IMG/VR virus record: IMGVR_UViG_3300010354_000064
Coordinates: 1 to 64,000 of that record
Length of the DNA stretch: 64,000 nucleotides
Strand: one strand, 5' to 3'
From: a virus
Shown piece after piece: positions 1 to 7,159 of the stretch. Made by a program: the position numbers and the translations under genes. The notes beneath the pieces are model-generated. The model did not search any database and was not told the origin of the DNA. It saw nothing but the letters and a program-made list of their open reading frames with translations. Position 1 is the stretch's first letter; the number at the start of each line of letters is the position of its first letter.

Positions 1-1244
1 ACCTCGCTACCGAAAGCCACCTCGAAGGCATCCCACTCCGCCGTGCTATCGGAGAGCTTGATACCCGCCGTCTGCGCCCACGTCGAGCCCGTCTGGTTGC
101 CATCGTCGAGATAGAGTTCCGTGAAGGCGCGGACTTCGAGGTCGCCCGCCTCGGACTCAACGACACCATCCGTCCGACCAATGAGAATCGGTCGCGTGAG
201 GCTCGACGCCAGGCGGATGCCCTGACCGAAGTCGTTGGACTGAGCGTTGTTGGCGAACGAATCCACGTCCGAGCCGATAGCCAACTCGGTGTTGCTCGTA
301 CCGGAGTTCTCGGTGAGGGTGAAGAGGGCGGCGTTCGCGAGGTCGCGAATCGTCCAGTAGATGCCCGCCGAGTTGAGGTCGAGGATGGCGTTCGTCGTGA
401 GTTCAACCGGGGTCGTGCCCTGGTTGTTGTAGACCTGCTGACGGGTCGAGGACGACGTGGAGGGCACGTCGAGTTCCGCGCCACGGAGGAAGTCCTGCTC
501 GTTGAGGTCTTCGAGCGCCTTGCGGGTGGCCGACGCGAAGTGGATGACCTTGTTCTCGATGTCCGCCACCGGGACGGCTTCGAGGTCGTTACCCGCAGCG
601 TTGACACGAACGAACGAAAGCTGGGCTCGGTCTGGCGACGTGCCCGTCATCGTGGAGCCGTCGGTGTTCGACTCCGTTTGGAAGAGGGCGAAGATTTGCC
701 GCTGGTCCGAAAGAATCGGGTCGTGGGTGACCGAATCAATGACCTGGCACAGGTTCTTCGGGCTGATGTTGGTCGAACCCGTGACCTCGGCAAGCGAGTG
801 TGACCCGAAGGAGGCGTTGTAAGCCGCCACCGTCCCGAGGGTCGTGACCGCACCGATGGCTGCCGTCGTGTTGGCGGGAAGCTGACCCAGAGACAGGACG
901 ACGTAGTTGTTGCCAGCGCCGACCGTGACATCGACAATCTGGTAGGCCGTGACGAGAACACGCTTGCGTTCGAGGTCGTGAAGCTGCTGGTTGAGCCCGT
1001 TGATGCCGCGCTGCGTGCCGTTCTCAAACGTGCTGGGAGCCGAGATGTCCGTGTACCAGTCACCACCGGGGAACGCTGCTCCGCTCCGGTTGATGATGCT
1101 CGCGACCTGCGAACGGAGACTGTTGAGGTCGTCCTCGATATGGACGGTGTTCGTCTCGTAGTTCGCCAACGACGGCGCGATGGTGTCGTCGTAAACGTCC
1201 GACTTGCGGATTTGCGTGTCTTGCCGAATGAATGTGCGACCCAT
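1..1244 (-). CDS. virion structural protein, C-terminus beyond window
   Basis: The reading frame starts at the ATG at 1244 and stays open to base 1, so about 414 residues are visible and the C-terminus lies outside the window. The N-terminus (MGRTFIRQDTQIRKSDVYDD) is helical. It is followed by Gly/Thr/Ser-rich beta-type sequence such as VTVGAGNNYVVLSLG, typical of phage tail or baseplate-associated proteins. It is the first gene in a run of structural genes read leftward. I do not recognise a family with a defined function. Placement in the tail/virion module is inferred from its neighbours. Confidence 0.7.
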   Translation of the reverse strand, partial: MGRTFIRQDTQIRKSDVYDDTIAPSLANYETNTVHIEDDLNSLRSQVASIINRSGAAFPGGDWYTDISAPSTFENGTQRGINGLNQQLHDLERKRVLVTAYQIVDVTVGAGNNYVVLSLGQLPANTTAAIGAVTTLGTVAAYNASFGSHSLAEVTGSTNISPKNLCQVIDSVTHDPILSDQRQIFALFQTESNTDGSTMTGTSPDRAQLSFVRVNAAGNDLEAVPVADIENKVIHFASATRKALEDLNEQDFLRGAELDVPSTSSSTRQQVYNNQGTTPVELTTNAILDLNSAGIYWTIRDLANAALFTLTENSGTSNTELAIGSDVDSFANNAQSNDFGQGIRLASSLTRPILIGRTDGVVESEAGDLEVRAFTELYLDDGNQTGSTWAQTAGIKLSDSTAEWDAFEVAFGSE

Positions 1245-1267
1245 GCCTAACTCCTACGCAAAGAAGA

Positions 1268-1576
1268 CTATTGCGTGACGATGTAGTCCGCGAACAGCTT
1301 GTCGCCGGGCTTGGGGGCCACAGCTAGAACAACCATGTCGTAGCCGGTCCCGTCGCCTTCGCTCTCGTCGAGGGTGTAGTCGTCGGGCCAGAACAGTCTG
1401 ATTCCATTATAGAAGATGCGTATCTGGATATAGGGTGGGTCGTGAACGAACTTTTCTTCCGGCGCTACCGTGAACGAGGTATTCGACCCGTCGATGACCC
1501 CGAAAAGCGAGATACCTGTTCGGAAGCGGGATGTGGGTATAAAACGAGCAAGGTAGGGATAGTTTACGGGGCGCAC
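1268..1576 (-). CDS. small virion-type beta protein
   Basis: 102 residues, GTG start preceded by a purine-rich GGAGGG. The pattern runs GVIDGSNTSFTVAPEEKF, then IQIRIFYNGIRLFWPDDYT, then PGDKLFADYIVTQ. It matches a short beta-sandwich module common in phage fibre or tail proteins (gap-free N-G-x-R-L followed by D-D-Y-T and ending A-D-Y). It sits between two virion genes on the same strand. The exact start is less certain, because an ATG in another frame overlaps the GTG. Confidence 0.65.
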   Translation of the reverse strand: MRPVNYPYLARFIPTSRFRTGISLFGVIDGSNTSFTVAPEEKFVHDPPYIQIRIFYNGIRLFWPDDYTLDESEGDGTGYDMVVLAVAPKPGDKLFADYIVTQ

Positions 1577-1589
1577 TCATCCCTCCCTC

Positions 1590-1796
1590 TCAATCCTCCC
1601 GCTTGGCCTCGACCGTCAACTCCTGCACTCGAAGCGTCGGTTTGGGGGCAAGCGGCTTCGGCAAAGGGACGGCCCGCCGACCAAGCGCCTGTCCCGAGTT
1701 TCCCTTTGCAGACCAACCAAGACCGAACGCGCGCCCCAGAAGAACGCGCGTATCAGCCTCGGCCTCAAGTACCGCTTCGAGTTCAACTTTCGCCAC
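1590..1796 (-). CDS. small hypothetical protein
   Basis: 68 residues with a GTG start and a GAGG ribosome binding site about 7 bases upstream, beginning just after the stop of the repeat protein at 1798-2334. The sequence is charged and alanine-rich (MAKVELEAVLEAEADTRVLL), with a C-terminal half rich in Pro, Lys and Arg. I recognise no domain. Tight packing and a good binding site support it as a gene; its role is unknown. Confidence 0.5.
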   Translation of the reverse strand: MAKVELEAVLEAEADTRVLLGRAFGLGWSAKGNSGQALGRRAVPLPKPLAPKPTLRVQELTVEAKRED

Positions 1797-1797
1797 G

Positions 1798-2334
1798 TTA
1801 CTGCCTCGTCCGCACCGTCAGACGGGGGACTGCTGGGGGCTGAGGGACTTGACGCAACACCGGAGGAGGCGGCGGAGGTACGAACTTGCGCGGTGGCGCG
1901 TGCTTGACGGTGAGGTCGAGAGCGACGAACGAAGAGTTCGCCGACCACGATGCAGCGACAGGCACATCCGCGAGCAGAGCCCCCATCTCAGACGACCCCG
2001 TAATCGCCACACCGGCAAGGGGGCAGTCCCCGAGAAGCGGCGCAGAGATAACGGAACCCGCTGAGAGAGCAGCATCGAGAGGGCAATCCCCCAGAAGCGA
2101 CGAAGCCGAGGCTGAGTCGCCCAACCAAGCCGCCCCAAAGGGAACGTCCCCGAGAAGCGGCATGGTAGCGGATGAGTCCGCCATCAACGTCGCCCCGAGG
2201 GGACAAGACACCGTGAGGCCCATGACGACCGATGAATCGGCCGTCCACGAAGCCCCAAGAGGCACGTCCCCAAGGAGCGGCGCGACGACGGAGGAGTCGG
2301 CCGAAATGGCCGCGTCGAGAGCTTCAGCGGCCAT
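1798..2334 (-). CDS. protein with six 20-residue repeats
   Basis: 178 residues, ATG start with a GAGGTGACAC ribosome binding region. After a 15-residue lead come six uninterrupted repeats of exactly 20 residues each (about residues 16-135), built around LLGDVPLGAxWxADSS. The C-terminus is proline-rich, with PPPPPP followed by QVPQPP. Perfect period and conservation at the protein level make it a real coding sequence and suggest a solenoid or filament. It lies among tail/virion genes, so a surface or fibre-associated role is plausible but inferred. Confidence 0.7.
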   Translation of the reverse strand: MAAEALDAAISADSSVVAPLLGDVPLGASWTADSSVVMGLTVSCPLGATLMADSSATMPLLGDVPFGAAWLGDSASASSLLGDCPLDAALSAGSVISAPLLGDCPLAGVAITGSSEMGALLADVPVAASWSANSSFVALDLTVKHAPPRKFVPPPPPPVLRQVPQPPAVPRLTVRTRQ

Positions 2335-2342
2335 GTGTCACC

Positions 2343-2738
2343 TCATTGTTCCGTGATGGAGAGCGTACCGACGGCGAAGCTCGCCGTGTCGCCGGGGTCG
2401 ATGGTCTTCGACGCCGCGAGGTTGCCGAAGTAGAGCATGTTGCCCGTACCCTGGTCGTGGATGGCCGCCGCGACGACGGTGCCCCAGAGCGCCGTGGCGA
2501 CCGGGAAGGTCACGAGGGCCGAGTTCTGAGTGACCCCGTTCGCCGGGGCGTCGAACGTGATGACCTGACGCGCGTACCCCGTGCCGATGGTGCTCACCTC
2601 CGTACCACCGCCGCTCGCCGTGGGGGCCACCGTGTAGAGGGCAACCTCGACCGTCGCGGGCGAAGTCTCCCCCGTCACGTCGGCGCGGAGGAAGAAGTTG
2701 AGGATGGAGTTGTCGAGCGTGTAGGACTTGGCAGCCAT
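2343..2738 (-). CDS. tail fibre-type beta protein
   Basis: 131 residues, ATG with GGAGAA upstream. The layout is a helix ending DNSILNFFLRAD, then VEVALYTVAPTASGGGTEV, GYARQVITFDAP, VTFPVATALWGTVVAAAIHD and a C-terminal strand FAVGTLSITEQ. This matches a widespread small phage protein usually annotated as a tail fibre or minor tail protein. The match rests on recognising the pattern, not on a search. The neighbours are virion genes on the same strand. Confidence 0.7.
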   Translation of the reverse strand: MAAKSYTLDNSILNFFLRADVTGETSPATVEVALYTVAPTASGGGTEVSTIGTGYARQVITFDAPANGVTQNSALVTFPVATALWGTVVAAAIHDQGTGNMLYFGNLAASKTIDPGDTASFAVGTLSITEQ

Positions 2739-2768
2739 GTGCGGGTTCTCCTAGTCGAGAGAAACGAG

Positions 2769-3017
2769 TTATTTCATGTGGCAGAGCGATTTGAGTGTCT
2801 TCAAGTTGTGGGCGTAGGGGTTCGCGGCGACCTTGCCGGTGTTGTTGAACCACGCCGCCTTCAACTCATCGACGTTCGAGACGCTGGAGTCGAACACGAA
2901 GAACACCTTGCCGGAGTCAACGTGCCTGTCCGTGCGCTTCAACTCCACGCCTGCCGTCTGAAGGTAGGCCGCGAAGTAGAGGTCGCTGGTCTTGAACTCT
3001 GCTCCTTTGCTTGACAT
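2769..3017 (-). CDS. DUF5659-like small protein
   Basis: 82 residues from the ATG at 3017, which has GGAG seven bases upstream. Two in-frame ATGs further upstream (to 3029) lack a well-placed site. The core reads FKTSDLYFAAYLQTAGVELK, then VFFVFD and AYAHN..LKSLC-like ending. This resembles the DUF5659 family found in phages and hosts, which has no known function. It sits between two structural genes and is probably co-transcribed with them. Confidence 0.65.
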   Translation of the reverse strand: MSSKGAEFKTSDLYFAAYLQTAGVELKRTDRHVDSGKVFFVFDSSVSNVDELKAAWFNNTGKVAANPYAHNLKTLKSLCHMK

Positions 3018-3044
3018 TTTCATCTCCATCTAGGGCACCCGTCG

Positions 3045-4160
3045 TCAGACGAGGGTGAATACGTTGCTGACGAGACTGGTGTACTGCACCTGAACCTTGG
3101 TGCCGACACCGACACCCGCCGGGACGAGCGCGGCGGGGATGATGATTTGCGTGTCGGACACCTTGCCACCGGCCGTTGCCGTGATGGTGTACTGGTTGAG
3201 CGTCACGAAGCCGGTCGTCACCGAGGGAAGGATGAACTTGACCTTGGTGAGGAGGTCTTCGGCGTTCGGAACGCCAAAGCTCGCGAGGCCCGTGCCCGTG
3301 AGCGTGACCGCTCCAGGAACCGGGACGCCAAACTGCGCGTTCAAGAGCGTCGGAAGCGTGTTCGCAATCGAGAACAGCGTCGAGCCGTCATCCTCGACAA
3401 CCGTGACCGCAGGACCCGAGACGATGGCCGGGATGCGGTTCGGGTCGGGGTTGAAGCTGGCGCTACGCGCCTTCGCGATGTCGCCGACGAGGAAGCTCTT
3501 GACCGCCACGTCCGTCTCGATGAACTGCGGCGCGATGGCGTCGGCCGCCGCGTCCACCTGCGCGGGGGTGAGCCCGTCACCAAGCTGGAGCTTGACGTTG
3601 GCGGAAGACACGTTGAGAGGGCCGCCCACCGGGAGAGTCGCAAGGATGAACGCTGCCGGGGTCGGCACCGTCTTGCTGGCACCACCGACTGCGAGCCCGA
3701 GCGGCGTGTTGGCGGTCGAGCCACCGGCCACCGAGTCCACCTGAAGGTAGGTTCCCGTGCCCTTCGTCTTCGTCTGAAGCCACAGACGAACCGGAGAACC
3801 CGCGATGGCCGTGAAGTTGGCCGTCACGAAGAGCGCGTTGAGAGCGGCGACGAGCGCCGTCATGTTCGCGTAGACCGCCGCCGGAATCGTGAACGTCGTG
3901 TAAGCGCCAGCCGCCGAATCGCGGAGCTTCAGGGCGTCATTCACGCCGAGGTTGATGGCGAGCGGGAAGACGAGGGGGGCGCTCTGAAGAGAGGCCGGGA
4001 TGCTCGCTGCCATCATCGCCCCAACGGTGATTGCCGTGGGACGCGACAGGTAGCGCGTCTGCCCCTCGGGCTCCGTGGGGAAGTTGGCTTGACTGGTTGA
4101 CTCCAGGTCAGCCAGGAAGATGGGGCTGGGAATGTCTCCGCGAATGACTCCGACGCGCAT
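3045..4160 (-). CDS. virion structural protein with C-terminal IPT/TIG-like domain
   Basis: 371 residues, ATG with AAGGAGCC upstream. The N-terminal 50 residues mention no known motif. The middle (about 60-230) is Thr/Ala/Gly-rich beta sequence. The last 100 residues (FGVPVPGAVTLTGTGLASFG to SNVFTLV) look like an IPT/TIG immunoglobulin-like fold. The end, IIPAALVPAGVGVGTKVQVQ, closely parallels the end of the protein at 4550-5152 (IFIPAALVPGVAAGTTFVQV), indicating a shared duplicated domain. A tail or capsid surface role is inferred. Confidence 0.7.
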   Translation of the reverse strand: MRVGVIRGDIPSPIFLADLESTSQANFPTEPEGQTRYLSRPTAITVGAMMAASIPASLQSAPLVFPLAINLGVNDALKLRDSAAGAYTTFTIPAAVYANMTALVAALNALFVTANFTAIAGSPVRLWLQTKTKGTGTYLQVDSVAGGSTANTPLGLAVGGASKTVPTPAAFILATLPVGGPLNVSSANVKLQLGDGLTPAQVDAAADAIAPQFIETDVAVKSFLVGDIAKARSASFNPDPNRIPAIVSGPAVTVVEDDGSTLFSIANTLPTLLNAQFGVPVPGAVTLTGTGLASFGVPNAEDLLTKVKFILPSVTTGFVTLNQYTITATAGGKVSDTQIIIPAALVPAGVGVGTKVQVQYTSLVSNVFTLV

Positions 4161-4179
4161 GATTCAGGCTCCTTGTTTC

Positions 4180-4584
4180 TTACTCGGCGGCGGGTAGCTT
4201 CCCCCGTTGCGAGTCCTCTTTGAGGAGCCGCAAGACGGCCCCGTAGTCGCTGTAGAACGCCGCGATAGCGCGGACGAACTTGAGTTGGTCCCCCTTCCAA
4301 GTGAAGTGCGCCTCCCGCACGGCGAACCGCATCCGAGTGAGATGCTTGATGTAGAGGCTCCCTCGGTCGAGCGACTCCATCTCATCGCTGGCTGCGGCAA
4401 GATGGGTGTACCGGCGCACCACGTCGCGCAGAAGGGCTTGAGCTTGGGGAACGAAGAGCAAGTCCTTCGGCTGCCAAATCTTCTCGACGGGCTTGATGTC
4501 GCCCGCTTCTTCTTCGAGAAGCCAAGGGAGGAGCCGGTAGTCCACACTATCAGACCAGAGCGAAGGGGGTGGAGGCTTGGTCAT
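4180..4584 (-). CDS. hypothetical protein
   Basis: 134 residues from the ATG at 4584, overlapping the end of the upstream gene by 35 bases. A GTG at 4545 would avoid the overlap and is an alternative start. The protein is mostly helical (LLRDVVRRYTHLAAASDEME; LKFVRAIAAFYSDYGAVLRLL). I recognise no family. It lies between two virion proteins, where tail completion or chaperone-like small proteins often occur, but nothing specific supports such a role. Confidence 0.6.
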   Translation of the reverse strand: MTKPPPPSLWSDSVDYRLLPWLLEEEAGDIKPVEKIWQPKDLLFVPQAQALLRDVVRRYTHLAAASDEMESLDRGSLYIKHLTRMRFAVREAHFTWKGDQLKFVRAIAAFYSDYGAVLRLLKEDSQRGKLPAAE

Positions 4585-5152
4585 CCGCCACAACCTGCAC
4601 GAAAGTCGTGCCCGCTGCGACGCCCGGCACGAGAGCCGCCGGGATGAAGATGGACAGGTTGGCGACCGTGCCGCCACCCGCGATGATGGCCGCCTCCGTG
4701 AGGGTCAGCGGGCCGCCCGTGCCGGTCACGAGCACCGTCGAGGTGTTCGGGGCGAGGGACACGAGGTTCGTGCCCGTGATGGTGATGTCACCCGCGCCGG
4801 GAACACCAAGCTGCGCGTTCGTCACGGTGGGTGCCGCCACGTCCGCCATCGTGAAGCTGACGACCGAGATGAACCCAGAGTCCGCGAGCTTCTTGATTTT
4901 GCCCTTACCCGCCGAGAAGTTGACCCGCTCCGTCTGGCGGAGGTCGAGGTAGCCCGGAATCGTCGGGTCGGTCGGCTTCGTCAGCGGGATGTAGCAGGGC
5001 TGCTTCGGGTAGTTGGCGTACCCGTCGCGGTCGTACGCCTTCGGGTCCGCCGTCGAGCCAAGACGATGCGTCTGCTTGTTCGGCAGCCCATCGTCGATGT
5101 CATCGACGAGAATCGGCGAGTTCATGGACTGGTTGTGAATCAAGCGCAGCAT
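4550..5152 (-). CDS. virion structural protein with IPT/TIG-like domain
   Basis: 200 residues, ATG with AAGGAG upstream. Residues 1-100 are unfamiliar (MLRLIHNQSMNSPILVDDID). Residues 104-200 form one IPT/TIG-like beta domain beginning APTVTNAQLGVPGAGDITIT. Its final segment matches the C-terminus of the 3045-4160 product. Adhesive immunoglobulin-like domains of this kind decorate phage tails and heads. The domain assignment comes from the visible strand pattern, and function beyond virion association is inferred. Confidence 0.65.
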   Translation of the reverse strand: MLRLIHNQSMNSPILVDDIDDGLPNKQTHRLGSTADPKAYDRDGYANYPKQPCYIPLTKPTDPTIPGYLDLRQTERVNFSAGKGKIKKLADSGFISVVSFTMADVAAPTVTNAQLGVPGAGDITITGTNLVSLAPNTSTVLVTGTGGPLTLTEAAIIAGGGTVANLSIFIPAALVPGVAAGTTFVQVVADDQASTPFALV

Positions 5153-5216
5153 CCGAGGCTCCTTGGTGGGTTACGGGCTAGTCGATTTGACGGCGGCATA
5201 AGAAGAAGTGCGAGCG

Positions 5217-5867
5217 TCAAATCGGGTTCGAGACGGTTGCCTCGATGGAGAGCTTGGCTTGTGCCCCATTTCCGCGCACCCAGAGGCTTGCAGCCTTCGC
5301 GGTGAACGTCGAGAACTGGGGTTGGATGGAGTTCTGCCGAAGCAGGTACTCCGGCCCGCCAGGCTCGAACGCCACGAAGGCATCCGTCCCGGCCTCTTCG
5401 TTGAGGATGCGCCAGTCGCAGAGCAGACGGGGGAGGTCGAGTTGCAGCGAGCCCGCCACCGTCGCCGCGTTGGGGGCGTTTCCCCGCAGGAGAATGTGGC
5501 CGTACCCGCGCGTGAGGAACTGCGTCTGGTCGGGAAGCACGAGCGTTGGAGCACTCACCTGCGTCTCGACACCTGCCCCATCGACGTGGAACAGTTCAAG
5601 CCAGAACTGGTTGGCGTCCGTGAGCCCGTAAGTCGTCGGGTTGAAGACGACCCGCACCTGGCCTCCCGTCGGCTGCGTCTCGATGACTCGTCGGTCCACA
5701 CCCACGTCGTCGAGGAAGCCAAACTTCGGAGCCGTCAGGATGGTTGCGAACACCCCGTCGAAGTTCGCTGACGCCTTGAGGCGGTAGCCCTCGACACCCG
5801 CGACACGCTTGGTGAAGAGGTCAACGATACCGGGACGACGACGAGCGACCGAGAAGATGCGGTTCAT
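5217..5867 (-). CDS. virion structural protein
   Basis: 216 residues, ATG overlapping the TGA of the zinc-ribbon gene upstream by four bases, which implies translational coupling. Beta-rich throughout (VRVVFNPTTYGLTDANQFWL; LPDQTQFLTRGYGHILLRGN). Its context in the structural run supports a virion protein. I do not recognise a specific family. Confidence 0.65.
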   Translation of the reverse strand: MNRIFSVARRRPGIVDLFTKRVAGVEGYRLKASANFDGVFATILTAPKFGFLDDVGVDRRVIETQPTGGQVRVVFNPTTYGLTDANQFWLELFHVDGAGVETQVSAPTLVLPDQTQFLTRGYGHILLRGNAPNAATVAGSLQLDLPRLLCDWRILNEEAGTDAFVAFEPGGPEYLLRQNSIQPQFSTFTAKAASLWVRGNGAQAKLSIEATVSNPI

Positions 5868-6301
5868 GGCGTACCTTCCTGCTTCACAAGGGAATCATAG
5901 GTGGAGGCCGCCTCGCGAGCCGCCGACACGTCCTGGGTTTCGGTCAGGGCCTTGTCGAAGGCCGCCTGCTTCGCATCGGCCCACGTTCCCGTCTGCTCCC
6001 CAGCGAAGTTCGGGACGAGCTTTGGGTTCGGCGCGTGGTCACGCTGCCGTCGCTCCATCACCCCTTGCCGAGCGGCGCGGTACTTGTTCTCCTTCATGGC
6101 CTTCGATACCCAGCCGCCGGACTCTCCGTCCTTCAGCACGAACCGCACGTCGCCGGGCGAGAACACGAGGTTCACGGCTCCGTGGCAGGTCGAGCACTCC
6201 AGGTTCTTGGTGCCGAGCTTCACGGCGTCGTAGTCCGAGAAGGACAGGCGCACGTCATGGTTCTTCTGGCACGTCTCGCAGCGGGTTGCGTAGGTGGGCA
6301 T
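5864..6301 (-). CDS. FmdB-like zinc ribbon protein
   Basis: 145 residues, ATG start. The first 45 residues form a zinc ribbon of the FmdB/CxxC type: MPTYATRCETCQKNHDV carries the first C-x-x-C and LECSTCHGAVNLVFS the second. The remaining 100 residues are charged and helical, including ERRQRDHAPNPK. Proteins of this architecture are frequent in large phages beside structural genes and often have no assigned role. It could be a minor virion or assembly factor; DNA binding is equally possible. Confidence 0.7.
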   Translation of the reverse strand: MPTYATRCETCQKNHDVRLSFSDYDAVKLGTKNLECSTCHGAVNLVFSPGDVRFVLKDGESGGWVSKAMKENKYRAARQGVMERRQRDHAPNPKLVPNFAGEQTGTWADAKQAAFDKALTETQDVSAAREAASTYDSLVKQEGTP

Positions 6302-6308
6302 CTGATTC

Positions 6309-7157
6309 TCATTTCTTCTTCGGGATGGACCATCCCTCGATGTGGTTCAACACCGCCGCGACGTGCTTGCACACGCGGTTGATGCGCTCGGGGTCTTTGA
6401 TGTCGGGCGTCGAAGCCGTGCCCCGAGGCTTGCCGTCGATGAACCGCTCCTGCTTGGCGTGATACTCGGAGCCGAGCCACCGCCACGCCTCACACGAGCA
6501 GGTGAGGGCAAGCTCCAGCTTCGTCATCGCGACGATGTTGCCCTTGCGTTCAGCTTTGAGCTTGATGGCCTTCGGGCCGTTACCGCAATCCACCGCGAAA
6601 ATCCACCGCAGGTTCGGCACGTCCACGCGCTTGGTTGTGACCCCACACTTCTTCGCTCGCGAGAGCGTCTTGGGGTTGAGCCCCTGCATGACCTCGCCGA
6701 GCCGGAGCGCGACCTTGACGGTTGGCTCGGGCGGCAGAACGAGGGTGTGGGCGGAACGAAGCTGGAACAGAGCGACCACGAACTCGGGGTCTACCGAGGC
6801 GTAGTGCTCGTGGGGCCGCTTGTCGCGGTACGGGTACTTCGTCTTGACGGTCGTGTCCCACTCACCCTTGCCGAGCGCGCCGATGCCGTCGTGCTTGTCG
6901 GCGTTGTCCTCGCGGGTGTCGATGCGGGAGCGTTCCTTCGTCAAGTCATCGGCGTTATCGACTCGCTTGATGGGCTCGTCGTCTTTCCGTGGCTCGCGAA
7001 TGTCGGACTCGGGCTTCGCGTAGGTCGCGGTGCCGGGGATGCTCGGGTCGAGCGGCATCCCTTTCCCACCGGGGCCGCCCGAGGGGAGCTTCGATTCAGC
7101 CACGGTGGAGAGCCCCCCGTGACCGTACGCCGGTCGGGTCACGAGGGGCTGCTGCAT
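6309..7157 (-). CDS. SWIM-like zinc protein
   Basis: 282 residues. The ATG at 7157 is chosen over an in-frame TTG because GGAAGG lies seven bases upstream. The first 100 residues are disordered and charged. The C-terminus carries a C-S-C motif (LTCSCEAWRWLGSEY) followed about 35 residues later by C-K-H (NRVCKHVAAVL), the C-x-C...C-x-H spacing of a SWIM zinc finger. Similar proteins occur in the head/tail modules of other large phages. Binding of nucleic acid or protein is inferred from the fold only. Confidence 0.65.
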   Translation of the reverse strand: MQQPLVTRPAYGHGGLSTVAESKLPSGGPGGKGMPLDPSIPGTATYAKPESDIREPRKDDEPIKRVDNADDLTKERSRIDTREDNADKHDGIGALGKGEWDTTVKTKYPYRDKRPHEHYASVDPEFVVALFQLRSAHTLVLPPEPTVKVALRLGEVMQGLNPKTLSRAKKCGVTTKRVDVPNLRWIFAVDCGNGPKAIKLKAERKGNIVAMTKLELALTCSCEAWRWLGSEYHAKQERFIDGKPRGTASTPDIKDPERINRVCKHVAAVLNHIEGWSIPKKK

Positions 7158-7159
7158 GG

